Source: Chondrilla cf. caribensis (Eukaryota; Porifera; Demospongiae; Chondrillida; Chondrillidae). From it: a stretch of 64,000 nucleotides of DNA. A model generated the notes under the pieces. It was not told the origin of the DNA and ran no database searches. It saw only the letters and a program-made list of their open reading frames with translations. Location: assembly GCA_964020155.1 (NCBI GenBank), contig OZ026553.1, forward strand, positions 2,054,979 to 2,118,978, read 5' to 3'. Positions 29,334-40,967 of this stretch are shown piece after piece; within the stretch, counting starts at the first letter, position 1, and each line of letters begins with the position of its first letter. Made by a program: the position numbers and the translations under genes.

Positions 29334-29343
29334 ATTGCGCAAG
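29334..29343. promoter_or_regulatory. ATTGCGCAAG element upstream of pseudogene D
   Basis: The palindrome seen before genes B, C and E, with its last base changed. The downstream ATTTTGTCAAAATGGC context is also retained. Confidence 0.4.
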
Positions 29344-30464
29344 TATATTAATTTTGTCAAAATGGCTGAGTCGATTGATAAAGTTTCTGGTCCTAATATT
29401 AACTAATAAAAGGTTGACAGACTACTAACAGTCGTTGAAAGAACCAGAAGAGGTGAAGAATACCAGAAAGCTTTTAGAAGGAATCAATTTAAGGCGGAAC
29501 CAAAGAGAGATATATAGTGGTAGCTATAGCTACAATAATATTAAAATCACTAAATTATTATATTTGTTAATATGTATCTTATCATTCTGTATGTTAGAGT
29601 ACTGATAGTAGTGAGATCTCTATCATAGACTCCCTGCAGCTGTACATGATCTCGATCATGTTAAGCTATTTGTACGGCCTTCATGGTACACACACTCTTG
29701 ACAGTCTTGTTCACAAATTTGGTTTGGTTTTAATATTTCTAGGATGTATTGCTCCACTCTGTGATCCTATGGAAGATGGAGTCATTAGTTTATCTGAACC
29801 TATAATTGCCATTCTCCATGCATTGCAGTCCTTGATTACAGATTCTTGTGATGCTGAATATTATATGTCATTAGTGGAAGAATGTGGAGGTCAGTTGATG
29901 CAATTTATGTGCATGGTCACACTAGCTATTAAATTCCATTTGAGTCTATAGTATTAGTAGAATATAGTAGTACTGGTACCATGTTATTCTTAGCTAACAG
30001 TGCCTTCAGCTTAGTACATTCAAGACATTGTACTCCAAACTAAAAGCTCTACCCAATCTGGTTATTGCCTTCAGTGAACTGTTAATCCTGACGAACTAGT
30101 CATAAAGAAATGTCTGTGCTATTTGCACACTTCCCTTTGCTATCGTGAACTTGTAATTGTTATTAAAATTCATCAATTAAATATTGTCTATAGCAACTCA
30201 TTGATAGTTATGATAGTAATCCTGCTTGAAGCTATAATGCAAATATTTTATTTTTTACACAGAAATATGTCCCCATATTTAGCTGTAGTTACTGTACCTA
30301 AAAGTACTGCTGATAACATTTCAATCCTCACTACCATACCTTTACCATAATATAGACGCTGCTCTTAAAACAAATATTAGATGCAAGTTATCTATGTGAG
30401 AGTTAGTTCCAGCAATTCTATCATTTTACATGTGGATAAATACAGACACTGGCTTGGTTGTTAA

Positions 30465-32236
30465 AGGGCCTATGACACGGAAAATTTTTATTCCATTATC
30501 TGATGAAGAATATCGAATAAATAACAGCGGCGACAGTTTAAGTGCTTCGAATCGTTCGCAAACGGTCGATTTTGCTCACTTCCGGTTTCGTCCTTCGTGA
30601 AAACGGACATTTTTATTGGTGATGCGGTATGACGTCACAAGGGGAACGGTTAGTACGGTGAACAATACAAATTCAATAGTATTTTCAGCCCTTTTTGCGA
30701 ACGTTGGTCGATCTAATGTCACTTAGCCTGCTATAGGCGCTGTACCTATACTCTACATTGTCATAGATGTTTGCCAGAGGAACTGAGTGAGGTTTCAATC
30801 TCTGAGAAGTTCTTCAAGGAGAGGCTGTAATCAAGTCAAGTAGCTAGCTAGCTGAAAATTCAGCAAACTTGACATAATGTATTGCTAACTAACTTTATGC
30901 AGCTTCCACTTTTGAAGACCCTCTTCTGGGTCCCCTTAGTGCATCACATTGTATTGGATTGCCATGAAAGACATTATTGTAGCTACTCTTCCTCAACCAA
31001 TACTATCGACTGTGAGACAAGTTCTATGGATTAGTCACATGCAGCTATCCATTATTAAACTTCGCAAGTTATAGGTCTTTCTCTCTTTGGCAAAAAAAGA
31101 AACCAATATGTCACCAGGCAGAAAAGTATAGCTACATACTAGGTACTATGGCGTAATGATTGTAGCTATAAGATAATTCGATTGAATGTCACTGAGTAAA
31201 TGATAGTAATTGTTTATTGCCCCTTAGAGATTGATAACTAGACAGTACTTCATTTAAGATGGGACTTAAGTTTGTTAACACCACTGGAATACTGCTGATG
31301 CATATGGTATGTACTGAAGACTAAACTGATACAGTGGAACCTCTCTATTACAAACCTCTGAATAGCAGAAACCTCTATAATAGGGACACCATTCTGAGTC
31401 CCAGTGTAGTACTGAGGTGTACTAAATGACCTATGAATTGAAGAAACCTCTGTAATAAGGACTAAAATCAAGGTCCCAAAGTGTCCGTAATAGAGAGGTT
31501 CCACTGTATAACTCTTACAGTGACAAGTTGAATGTCTGCCACATTCCTTACATTGAACGGTACAGAATGGAGCCCCATAACCTGTGCAGACAATCTAAGG
31601 GTACCTCCTTACAGCACAATGTGTCCCTGGTTGTAGACACATCTGAATACTTGTCACAAGTGTACTACTAGGTGTTTGCGTATCTGAAAGTATGGTGAAA
31701 TATAATATGCACACGAATGTCTAATATCCACGAGTATGATACATTATTTTATTCAAAACATTAAAATCATCTATTGAGTATTCAAACTGGTCTTTGTTGT
31801 CTTTATTCGAGCTTCTATCAGTAGCTGATTCGTCAAATACTGTAAACGGTTCGAAGTGATACGGTGACTTTCCCGTACTACTTTTAAAGCCCCCTAGATA
31901 CCTTCCTCGTAGTCATTATCCGTTAATATAGCTTCGCTGTGCTCTCGATCATTCAAAAATTGCTCTGCACTTAAGAAATTGCTTCGAGAGAAGCTCGATC
32001 TTCTGTACAAATCGTATACAAACAGTAATTTCCGTTCCCCTTGTGACGTCACAAGAGATTCGCGAGAAAAACGGAAACACCCACGCAAATAATCGAAAAA
32101 TGGCTGATTTTGCGTCAGAAATCCTCGGAATACTCCACCTTAGAGTCGATATCTGATCGAAAAAATTTAGCGTGGGTTATTTTTTCGTTATGAACTAACA
32201 TTTAAGCGAAAAAAAATTTTCCGTGTCATAGGCCCT
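30465..32236. mobile_element. 1.77-kb TTAA-flanked nonautonomous element (Kolobok- or piggyBac-like)
   Basis: The ends are perfect inverted repeats, AGGGCCTATGACACGGAAAA and its complement, flanked by TTAA at 30461-30464 and 32237-32240. Subterminal parts are also inverted (TGACGTCACAAGGGGAACGG near 30630 against CCGTTCCCCTTGTGACGTCA near 32030). The site without the insert is visible in paralogous DNA: TTGGTTGTTAACTGGGGTTT at 50913. An AGG terminus with TTAA target suits Kolobok; piggyBac remains possible. No transposase gene is seen inside. Confidence 0.85.
31332..31506. mobile_element. 175-bp Tigger-type MITE nested in the TTAA element
   Basis: It begins CAGTGGAACCTCTCTATTAC and ends GTAATAGAGAGGTTCCACTG, with TA on both sides (31330-31331 and 31507-31508). 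AACCTCT is repeated inside. Such termini are typical of pogo/Tigger MITEs. It is distinct from the TAGAGTAAA family upstream. Confidence 0.85.
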
Positions 32237-32760
32237 TTAACTGGGGTTTCAACCCCCATAAACAAGCCATCCAAAGTCTCTGTATACATCCATTACAGCT
32301 CTATATGAGATACCTTTGCTGTTACATATACATGCACACTTCTTTTTTGGAACCCCCAACCACATACAGAATACAGGATATTCCTTTGTAAGAAATGTAA
32401 TATCAAAATGCATTGTTGGGATCTACTATCAATGAAAATACATCATTGTTTGGATATATACATCAAAATTTATCCTACCTCTGTAGTGTGCACATACCCA
32501 CACAATAGCACTAATGAACTGCTTTTAACTGTTGACATTACAATGCAACTGTTTAACTGACAATGAACAATTGAGACCCTCCTATTTGTATATCTGGGAA
32601 TTTGGAATGGGATTTTAATTTTAATAGCATGCAAATTGTATCTGTATATTCCATATTAGGTTTGGATGAAGTTAAAAAGCCAAGGATGATCATCGGGATC
32701 ATGTTGCTGAATTGTCTTGCTTCAGTTTTCTCCTCTCACCAGAAGATTAGAACAGAATTA

Positions 32761-33624
32761 GTGACATCTTCTCTGGAGTGCCCAATGCAAACCACATCTA
32801 GTAGTGTTTGATAGCTGTAATATTCCTGTATATAAGCAATTATGGTATAATTTATAATTACTTTCTTGAAAGAGGAAAAGCTGTCCATTTGAAGCAGTTG
32901 AGTTGGTGAGTCCTCCTCCAGGTGCAAATGGCCAATAACAGTATTGAGAAATACTAACAACTGCATCTTAGACGACCTTCAATGAACACAATAATAAGTC
33001 AGGCTAATAGAGGCATGGTTAATTGTAATTGCTCCTTGTAATTCGTTCATTTTCACGCGTTAGTATAATATATATAGTTATATATATATACACAATGTTC
33101 TGCCTTACTACTTGTGAGGGGCAAGCAGAAGTGAGCCCCAATTTAGTATCGAAACAGAGATAGTCGTCCAACTTGTGTGGGACTCGATCTAGCTTGTCTC
33201 AAATGTGTCAGAAAGGATGACTTAGAACCACAAGTCATAATTGGTTTGGCAGTTTGAGTACAGTGGTAGTAACAACGGTAGTAACACAAGTGGCATGATA
33301 TGTACAAAGGTGAATACGCTGGGTGATGATCTTAATATATACAAAGATGGTATAATACTAAGGATGAAATGCTACAGACAAAATCCTTACAATTGCAAAT
33401 ACATGCACTGTCTATCACAACACATGCACATGCATACACAATGTCAATGCACATGCACAGGGCATATTTATGGATTTCAACACTGTTGTATACACACATA
33501 ACAAGGGGCCACATGCACAAGTTATAGATCATTGACCATCCCATTATAATGGGAGGCCACAGAAGTGAACCTTTCACTTTTATATACATGTGCGTGTTCA
33601 TTTGTTTATGTGTGCACTGTACAT
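32761..33624. other. Spacer homologous to the collagen-unit spacers
   Basis: Parts align with 41020-41800 and 51480-52130, including TGAATACGCTGGGTGATGAT and GAGCCCCAATTTAGTAT. No gene is visible. It is the upstream, incomplete copy of the duplicated unit. Confidence 0.5.
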
Positions 33625-33667
33625 GTGTGTGTGTGTGTGTGTGTGTGTTTGTGTGTGTGTGAGTGCA

Positions 33668-33766
<99 letters not shown>

Positions 33767-33813
33767 ATGTGTGTGTGTGCATGTGTGTGTGTGTGCATGT
33801 GTTTGTGTGTGCA
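33625..33813 (+). repeat. (GT)n microsatellite
   Basis: About 190 bp of GT with a few GAGTGCATTT-like and CATG interruptions. Positional counterparts are 42701-42921 and 53039-53136. Confidence 0.95.
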
Positions 33814-34344
33814 TGTATGGATGTGTATGTATATAATATTATGTTTGTAGGCATTTGTACACTAGTGTGTGTAGGTGAATATGATTACATGTAATAGATA
33901 GTCCTTCACTTATAGGTTTCATTTAATTGAGTTATCATGTAGTCATATAAGGAGCTAATATTTAATTAGTGTGTACATTTATGCTATGTAAACTTGCATG
34001 ATTCAGCACAACATGACAATCACAACAATATTAACATGCACTTGCTAAATCTCAAATCAAGCTTAAGGCAAGTATAAATGTAAATTTCAAGTGTATATGT
34101 GTACATTTGCATTTGTCTATGTACATGTGTATGTGTGTGCGCATGTGTTAGCACAATGCTAACTAAGATTACAGTTTTCAATGCTGACATACATAACATG
34201 TAAACATACAACACAGGCAGATTTAAGTCTAGAACATAGATTGGATAATTATGTACAACAACCTTGTAAGGGAGAGTGCATATCAAAACTCAGTTCAACT
34301 AGAGGATGATGAACCACTTTGGTTCATTCATGTGGTGACTAAAT

Positions 34345-34615
34345 TCTCTCTCTTGAGGAACATTGATAGTAGGGTCCACATTCAGAGTCCTTGCTTGACA
34401 CAGTATCCAATTTAACCAAACACCCACACAGGGGAAAACTGACAATAGCCAACACATGTACATTGGAAGCCTTATGAAATATTCTCTCTCTTGAGGAACA
34501 TTGATAGTAGGGCCCACATTCAGAATCCTTACTTGACACAGTATCCAATTTAACCAAACACCCACACAGGGGAAAACTGACAATATCCAACACATTGGAA
34601 GCCTTATGAAATATC
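34345..34615 (+). repeat. About 138-bp tandem repeat upstream of collagen-like gene 1
   Basis: Two tandem copies containing CTCTTGAGGAACATTGATAG, CAGTATCCAATTTAACCAAA and CACAGGGGAAAACTGACAAT. The antisense open frames across it repeat in step and are not genes. The unit recurs upstream of gene 2 and, less completely, gene 3. Confidence 0.85.
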
Positions 34616-34867
34616 ATGCGTGTGACCTTTCAAAGTTGCCTACTACGGCTGAAAACAACCTCTACTGTCAGTCGTCCTGCTATAGCTATAGACTGTATTG
34701 TATACACCAGGAATCTGGGTTGTGCTTCATATGTGTATGTACATTGTCAATGAATGTCATTAACAGTGGGTGTGTCCTCATTGTGACCATTAGAATACTT
34801 TGTTCTACTGTAGTTACCACATTAAACTAACACCAAGAAACTGAGTGTGTTGGCTAGAGCTACAGTT

Positions 34868-37275
34868 ATGGCTACAAACGTTAAGGTCTTTCTACAAGTG
34901 GCTCTTTTGTGCTATGTGGTGACTACCAGTATCAGTATCAATAGCATTGACTTACAGAAGGGACTTGCCACACTTCAGAAGGAAGTGGAGAATCTCAAAC
35001 AGCAGTCTCAAGAAGAAATAAATTCTTTGGTGACTGAGCTGAATAAGCTGAGGCAGCAGTCGAAACAGGAAATCAAGTTACTTCACCAGAGATTAGAGCA
35101 ACTTGAAGCCAAAGGTTAGTTGCACTGAGGTTCATTGCAAACTGCTTGTACAATGCCATATCCTGGCTTTGACCAGAAACAGTATAGTGTCATTCCAGCT
35201 GGTGCCTTACCCACAATACCATTCGATTATGGCACCTCTGTATAAGTGATAAATGTCTTGGAAAGAATATGTGTGTGCAAGCTAAAGGACCCTTAGCCAT
35301 TGTTGACAAAATGTAGTCATTTTGAATTAAACAAAGTTATGCAGTTTTGATCTTGTTAGTCCTCGGTATATGGGTCCAATGACCAAAAATGGAAGTGAGA
35401 CTGTCATCAGTAAAAATCATTTGCGGAGTGACCTTGCGTAGCCAGCCCCTTTTTCAGATGGATTCTTCATTGGTATCCACTATCAGTGGATAGTGAATGG
35501 GTGGTTAATTGATTAATCACCATTCGTAATTAAGTGGGCATAACTGGAAAGCAATCACACTTATTAGACTGAGTGTATAGTCACCCAATAGATGTGATGT
35601 GGAGCCTGTAGAGTCCTTTTCACATTTCAGGTACTGTTGAAGCATAGTATGGTCAAGCGTGTTGTCATTTCCGGAATATTACATCATGCTTGGCATATCT
35701 TTTGTACATGACCCGAGGTCTACGACTCGAGAAGATAGAATAGAAGCGTGTACAATAATAAATGGATTGCATGCACCCTTTCTTCCTAAGATGTCATGTG
35801 GGTGAACATCAGATTACATTATTGATGGTTTGGGCTAGAGTAGTTCAAATTATGCACTCCATAAAACCAATGTACACACCAGCGGTATGTTTTGTGTGTG
35901 TGTGTGGGGGGGGGGGGGGCAGATAGTTGATATGCATGTTACATTTCAGTATATTATTGAGATGTATATCAACAAGTTAGTGTACACAATAATTATACCA
36001 TAATTTTATAATATATAATTTGCTACCTTTTGCCATTTCATTATCACTTCATACAATTATAGCACAATTATCAATGTGTACATACTGCATGAATGTAATA
36101 AACTAATATTTATTACATTATTATACAAATTGTTATACTCTTTGAACTTCTGATATAGTGGCACTTTAAAAAGTCTATGCCTAACAGTTCTACATATCTC
36201 TGGTTTTTCAAAAAATTCCTTATAATTAATTCTCACAAAACTATGAGAAATAAGCTACTTGTCTTTAATAGAATTGGACAAACCTCTACAAAGAATGCGA
36301 CGTGGAGGAGACAGTGTTTCCCCAACTCCTGAATCTTGCATCTGTTCACCTGGACCACCTGGTCCAGCTGGACCAAAAGGTGCAAAGGGACAGCATGGAA
36401 ATCAAGGCAAAATAGGAGAAATGGGGTTGAATGGAACAGATGGTGAGAAGGGTGAACAGGGAGATATAGGACCTCAAGGCGTGGTTGGACAAAAAGGTGA
36501 ACTGGGACAAACGGGATTGCAAGGACTGCCAGGACTCAATGGAACCAAGGGGCAAAAGGGTGAGCAAGGAGATCAAGGAGTTAATGGAACGAAAGGTGAA
36601 CGTGGCCAGAAAGGTGAACCAGCACTTAAAGGAGAACCGGGACTCAATGGAACCAAAGGAGAACAAGGTCAACAAGGAGATCAAGGAGTTAATGGAACAA
36701 AAGGTGAACGTGGAGATAAAGGACAACCAGGGAATGGTGGGCAGAAAGGTGAACAAGGACAAAAGGGATTGCAAGGACTACCAGGACTCAATGGAACCAA
36801 AGGAGAAAAAGGTCAACAAGGAGATCAAGGAGTTAATGGAACAAAAGGTGAACGTGGAGATAAAGGACAACCAGGAAATGATGGACAGAAAGGTGAACCA
36901 GGACTGACAGGACAATCGGGGCTCAATGGAATGAAGGGAGAAAAGGGTGAACAAGGAGATCAAGGAGTTAATGGAACAAGAGGTGAACGTGGAGAGAAAG
37001 GACAGAATGGTGGACAGAAAGGTGAACCAGGACAAAAGGGATTGCGAGGAGACATAGGACCACCAGGACCACAAGGACCAAAAGGAGACATAGGACCCCA
37101 AGGACCACAAGTACCACAAGGACCACAAGGAGACATTGGACCAATAGGAGGCATAAGACCTCAAGGACCACCAGGACCACCAGGACCAAAAGGAGACATA
37201 GGACCCCAAGGACCTCAAGGACCACAAGGAAAAATAGGACCACCAGGACCAAAAGGAGACAAAGGAGACATATAG
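34868..37275 (+). CDS. Secreted collagen-like protein 1 (two exons)
   Basis: Exons 34868-35114 and 36272-37275, phase 1, give 416 residues. Residues 1-23 are a likely signal peptide ([12 protein letters not shown] core). Residues about 27-82 are a Leu/Gln/Glu-rich coiled coil ([29 protein letters not shown]). RMRR at about 90-93 is a furin-type site, followed by CIC at 105-107. The rest is Gly-X-Y, with eight N-G-T sequons in repeats such as GLNGTKG and [10 protein letters not shown]. No C-terminal globular domain follows. Gly is replaced at GEPALKG and PQVPQG, and a frame slip of one residue occurs at GQNGGQKG. The stop TAG is caused by a 2-nt insertion relative to the paralogs, costing about nine residues. 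Probably an extracellular matrix or secreted trimeric protein; the coiled coil could nucleate the trimer. The ATG is the one shared by all three copies. Confidence 0.85.
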
Positions 37276-38527
37276 GACCCCAAGGACCACCAGGACCACA
37301 ATGAACATTGAATTAGTAGATAATCTGTATAAATCACCATTCAAGTGAGGTCAATCAATAACCAAATTAAACATGAATCTCTTATTAATAATAATAAGTT
37401 CAATCAATTAAATCCTTTCTTCTTTTTGAATTTTTGACATGAGACATCTAATCTGACTGACAGTAAAGGAATAGTGAACCTCCTTAAACATGGAGGTTGT
37501 GTATTAAAGGCGAGGTGGTTCAAAGTGGCTGTCTGATTCGCTTCACTGTCAGGAATGTCCAGTGATTTATACCACTAGATTGGCAGTGTATATGTACACT
37601 ACACAAAACGTACAATGTCATATGTTACAAAATCAATCCACTAAATGGACCAGATTCACTTAGTGTACATAAGACAAAAACTTTATGCATACATAAGTAC
37701 TATACCTAATAAATAATTTTTCATCAATTATAATGAAATACAATTAGTAAAGAATCCGAACTCCATGCTTGGAAATCGATTGCAGAACATGAACATAATA
37801 TGGATAACACATAATGTAACAATAACACATGAACATTGATGCAACAGCATGAACTTTGCAGTAAGGTATTTCCCCCCGGCAAGGCTCTTATATTCAACTT
37901 GATGCTCTCACATTAATTATATATTTATGATATTAATTCATGATCAGCAATGAACAGTTAAATTAATGTATACATATTATGTACATTATATATGCAGCAT
38001 ATTATATATATATATATTTATATATATAATATATTAATTACAATAAAACACGTACAATACTTAGTATAATATATATAATAATAACAATTAATATACCTAA
38101 ATATATATATATATTATATTATAATTATGCACATAACATCTATATCTATATAATATACATATTATATATATATATATATTTCATTTTACAAACATACATA
38201 CATACACTCAATACTTATATTCAATATGTGCAAGTTCTTACTGTTACTTTAATCTCATTCATATAAACAATTCAGATCCTGTCAATTCATAGGAGTACAT
38301 CCCTAAATAATCAACAGTGGGTGTAATCACAGTTAAGGTGTGGAGGTCTTGGTGGGCTATATCCCTGTTGGAACCTTAGAGCCATTTATCCTTCACAGTA
38401 AAGTGTACATAGTGCACAGGACACACTGCTGGCACAAATCACTACCAGTGGCTACCTCCCCTAAGGAAGGTAAAGAGTATACTGCTAATGGGCACATGTT
38501 GGCATGTGCATCTACATGCATGCATGT
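37276..38527. other. AT-rich spacer after collagen-like gene 1
   Basis: No gene. It holds a probable 3' end (AATAAA at about 37707) and long runs of ATATAT around 37930-38190. Nearly identical to 47463-48778. Confidence 0.6.
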
Positions 38528-38548
38528 GTGTGCGTGCGCATGTGTGTG

Positions 38549-38611
<63 letters not shown>

Positions 38612-38650
38612 ATGTGTGTGTGCGTGTGTGCATGTGTGTGTGTGTGTGTG

Positions 38651-38713
<63 letters not shown>
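38528..38713 (+). repeat. (GT)n microsatellite, unit 1
   Basis: About 185 bp of GT with CATG and GCGTG interruptions. The counterpart in unit 2 is twice as long. Confidence 0.95.
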
Positions 38714-38730
38714 GTGCATGTGTATATATG

Positions 38731-38767
38731 TCTGAATATTCTATGTCATTAGTGGAAGATTGTGGAA
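38731..38767 (+). pseudogene. Importin-alpha-like exon 10 relic, unit 1
   Basis: Only the last 37 nt of exon 10 survive (SEYSMSLVEDCG in frame), followed by the GTCAGTTGATGCAATTTAC intron start shared by all copies. The (GT)n array directly precedes it in place of the rest of the exon. Confidence 0.75.
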
Positions 38768-39270
38768 GTCAGTTGATGCAATTTACATGCATGATCAGAC
38801 TATTACATTCCATTTGAGACTAGTATATTAGTGAAAATCAATAATATTATAGCAGTACTGTTGGTACAATTTCATTCCTAGCTAACAGTATCTCCAACGT
38901 ACATTCTTATAGACATTGTACTCCAAACTGAAAGCTCTACCCAAACTGTGCTATTTGCACACTACCCTTTGCTATTGTACACTTGTAATTGTTATCAAAA
39001 TTCATCAATTAAGTATTGCCTATAGCAACTCATTCATAGTTGATAGTAATCCTGCTTGAAGCTAAAATGCAGATATATTATTTTCAACACAGAAATATCC
39101 CCCATATTTAGCTGTAGTACGTAAAAGTACTGCTGATACCATTTCAATCCTCACTACCATATACCTTTACCATAATATAGACGCTGCTCTCAAAACAAAT
39201 ACTAGATACAAGTTATATTTGTGAGAGTTAGCTTTTACATAGAAACAAGGTATATATGTGTGGTATGTTA

Positions 39271-39379
39271 GGGCTGTAGTGCATACATACAGGCACTTTG
39301 GCTTGGTTGTTAACCGGGGTTTCACCGGTACCCCCATAAACAAGCAAGCCAAAGTCTCTGTACATCCGCTACAGCCCTA
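39271..39379. repeat. Last-intron foldback, unit 1 copy a
   Basis: Arms GGGCTGTAGTGCATACAT with CACTTTGGCTTG and CAAGCCAAAGTCTCTGTAC with CGCTACAGCCC. About 31-bp arms with roughly 80% match by eye; the loop has GTTAAC. Confidence 0.65.
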
Positions 39380-40403
39380 TATATGAGATATCTTCGCTAT
39401 AATTATACTCTCATGCACATTTCTATCTTGGATCTAGCTCCCAACTAAATACAGGATACAGGATACATCAATGTTCATGGATGGTTTCTTACAGATCAGA
39501 ACAGAGTAAGTGTCAATGACATCTCCTCGTGCAACGTGTGGATTGCATGAATGAGTGCCTCATGCATATCAATCAAGTATTTCCAAGTAGTGTTTGATTG
39601 CTGTAATATTCCTGTATATAAACAATAATTATAGTATTATAATTTACTTTCTTGAAAAGGAAACTCTGTCCATTTTAAACAGTTGAGTTGGTGAGTCCTC
39701 CTCCTGTACAAATGGCCAATAACAGTATTCAGAAATACTAACAACTGCATCTTAGACAACTTGAAGACATTCAATGAACATGGTAATAAGGCAGGCTAAT
39801 AGAGGCAAGGTTAATTGTATTTGCTCCTTAAGCTTGTAATTTGTTTATTTTCATGCGATAGTATAATGCATATAATAATATAGTTAGTCATACACAATGT
39901 TCGGCCTTCCACTTGCAAGGGGCAAGCTGAAGTGAGCCCCAATTTAGTATGGAAGCAGAGACAGTTGTCCTACTTGTATGGGACTCGAATAAGCTTGTCT
40001 CAAGTGCATCAGAAGTGATGACTGAGAATTACAAGTCATAATTGGTTTGGCAGTTTTAGCATACCAGAAGTGTTCAACGGTAATGGCTATGAACATTGTA
40101 GATTGATATGAACTGCCAGTACAGGCATGATACAAAGTGAATACGCTGGGTGATGATCTTGAAGCTTGAAGTTAATATTCAGATTTTATTTTTTTACACA
40201 GGAATATATCCCATAATCAGCTGTTACAGTAGTACCTGAAAGTACTGCTGATAACACTTCAATCCTCACTACCATACCTTTACTATAATTATTATAGACG
40301 CTGCTCTTAAAACAAATATTAGAACAGGTTATCTATGTGAGAGTTAGTTCCAGCAATTCTATCATTATATACATAGAAACATACCACATATATGTGGTAT
40401 GTT

Positions 40404-40493
40404 AGGGCGGTAGCAGATATAATACTGACACTTTGGCTTGGTTCACCCTCATAAACAAGCAAGCCAAAGTCCCTGTACATCCACTACAGCCCT
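40404..40493. repeat. Last-intron foldback, unit 1 copy b (short loop)
   Basis: Same arms as above, with the GTTAAC loop segment deleted. Its counterpart at 50878-50980 retains the loop. Confidence 0.6.
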
Positions 40494-40880
40494 ATATGAG
40501 ATATCTTCGCTATTGCTTACACATGCACACTTTCTTGGATCTCCTAACCAAATACAGGATTTATAAGGATACATCAATATTTATGGATGGTTTCTTACAG
40601 ATCTTCCTTTGAAGCAATGTAATATATCAAAATGCATCACTGGGATCTACTATCGATGAAAATACATCATTGTTTGGATGTGTATGCATCAAAATATATC
40701 TTACCTCTGTAGTGTGCACATACACCAACACATAATATAATTATTGACATACAATGCGACTATTCAACTAACAATGAACAACTGAGAACCCCCTGACAGT
40801 GTTTGTGCACTGTGAATTTGTAATGGGATTTTAAACTTTAATAACATGCAGATTGTATCTGTATATTCTATAAATATTAG

Positions 40881-40967
40881 GTTTGGATAAGATCATCGGG
40901 ATCATGTTGCTGAATTGTCCTACGCCATCTCTGACCTCTTCACCAGAAAATTAGAAGAGAATAAGTG
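40881..40967 (+). pseudogene. Importin-alpha-like exon 11 relic, unit 1
   Basis: After an AG the sequence GTTTGGATAAGATCATCGGG matches the terminal exon of B and C with an internal deletion and shifted frame. It ends in an AATAAGTGA, as exon 11 does. No functional frame. Confidence 0.7.

Larger units (their letters stand above)
29362..32760 (+). pseudogene. Importin-alpha-like pseudogene D
   Basis: The first exon (29362-29515) matches exon 1 of C and E but carries a 7-nt insertion that creates TAA after 14 codons, and its 3' splice junction is lost. Exons 2-9 are absent. An exon 10 relic follows at 29743-29889, still with AG and GT borders and reading IAILHALQSLITDSCD and SLVEECGG. The exon 11 relic at 32660-32760 begins GTTTGGATGAAG but has a 1-bp deletion that shifts the frame. 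The last intron between them is interrupted by a 1.77-kb TTAA-flanked element. Clearly dead as an import factor. Confidence 0.85.

Noticed and set aside
34299..34617. Minus-strand frames containing FPCVGVWLNWILCQ
   Set aside because: The frame repeats exactly with the 138-bp tandem repeat and is degraded in unit 3; no start, splice or domain support.
36346..37344. Leu/Val/Ser-rich and Met-rich frames in and opposite the collagen exons
   Set aside because: Alternative-frame shadows of Gly-X-Y repeats, also at 46383-47502 and 56176-57250.
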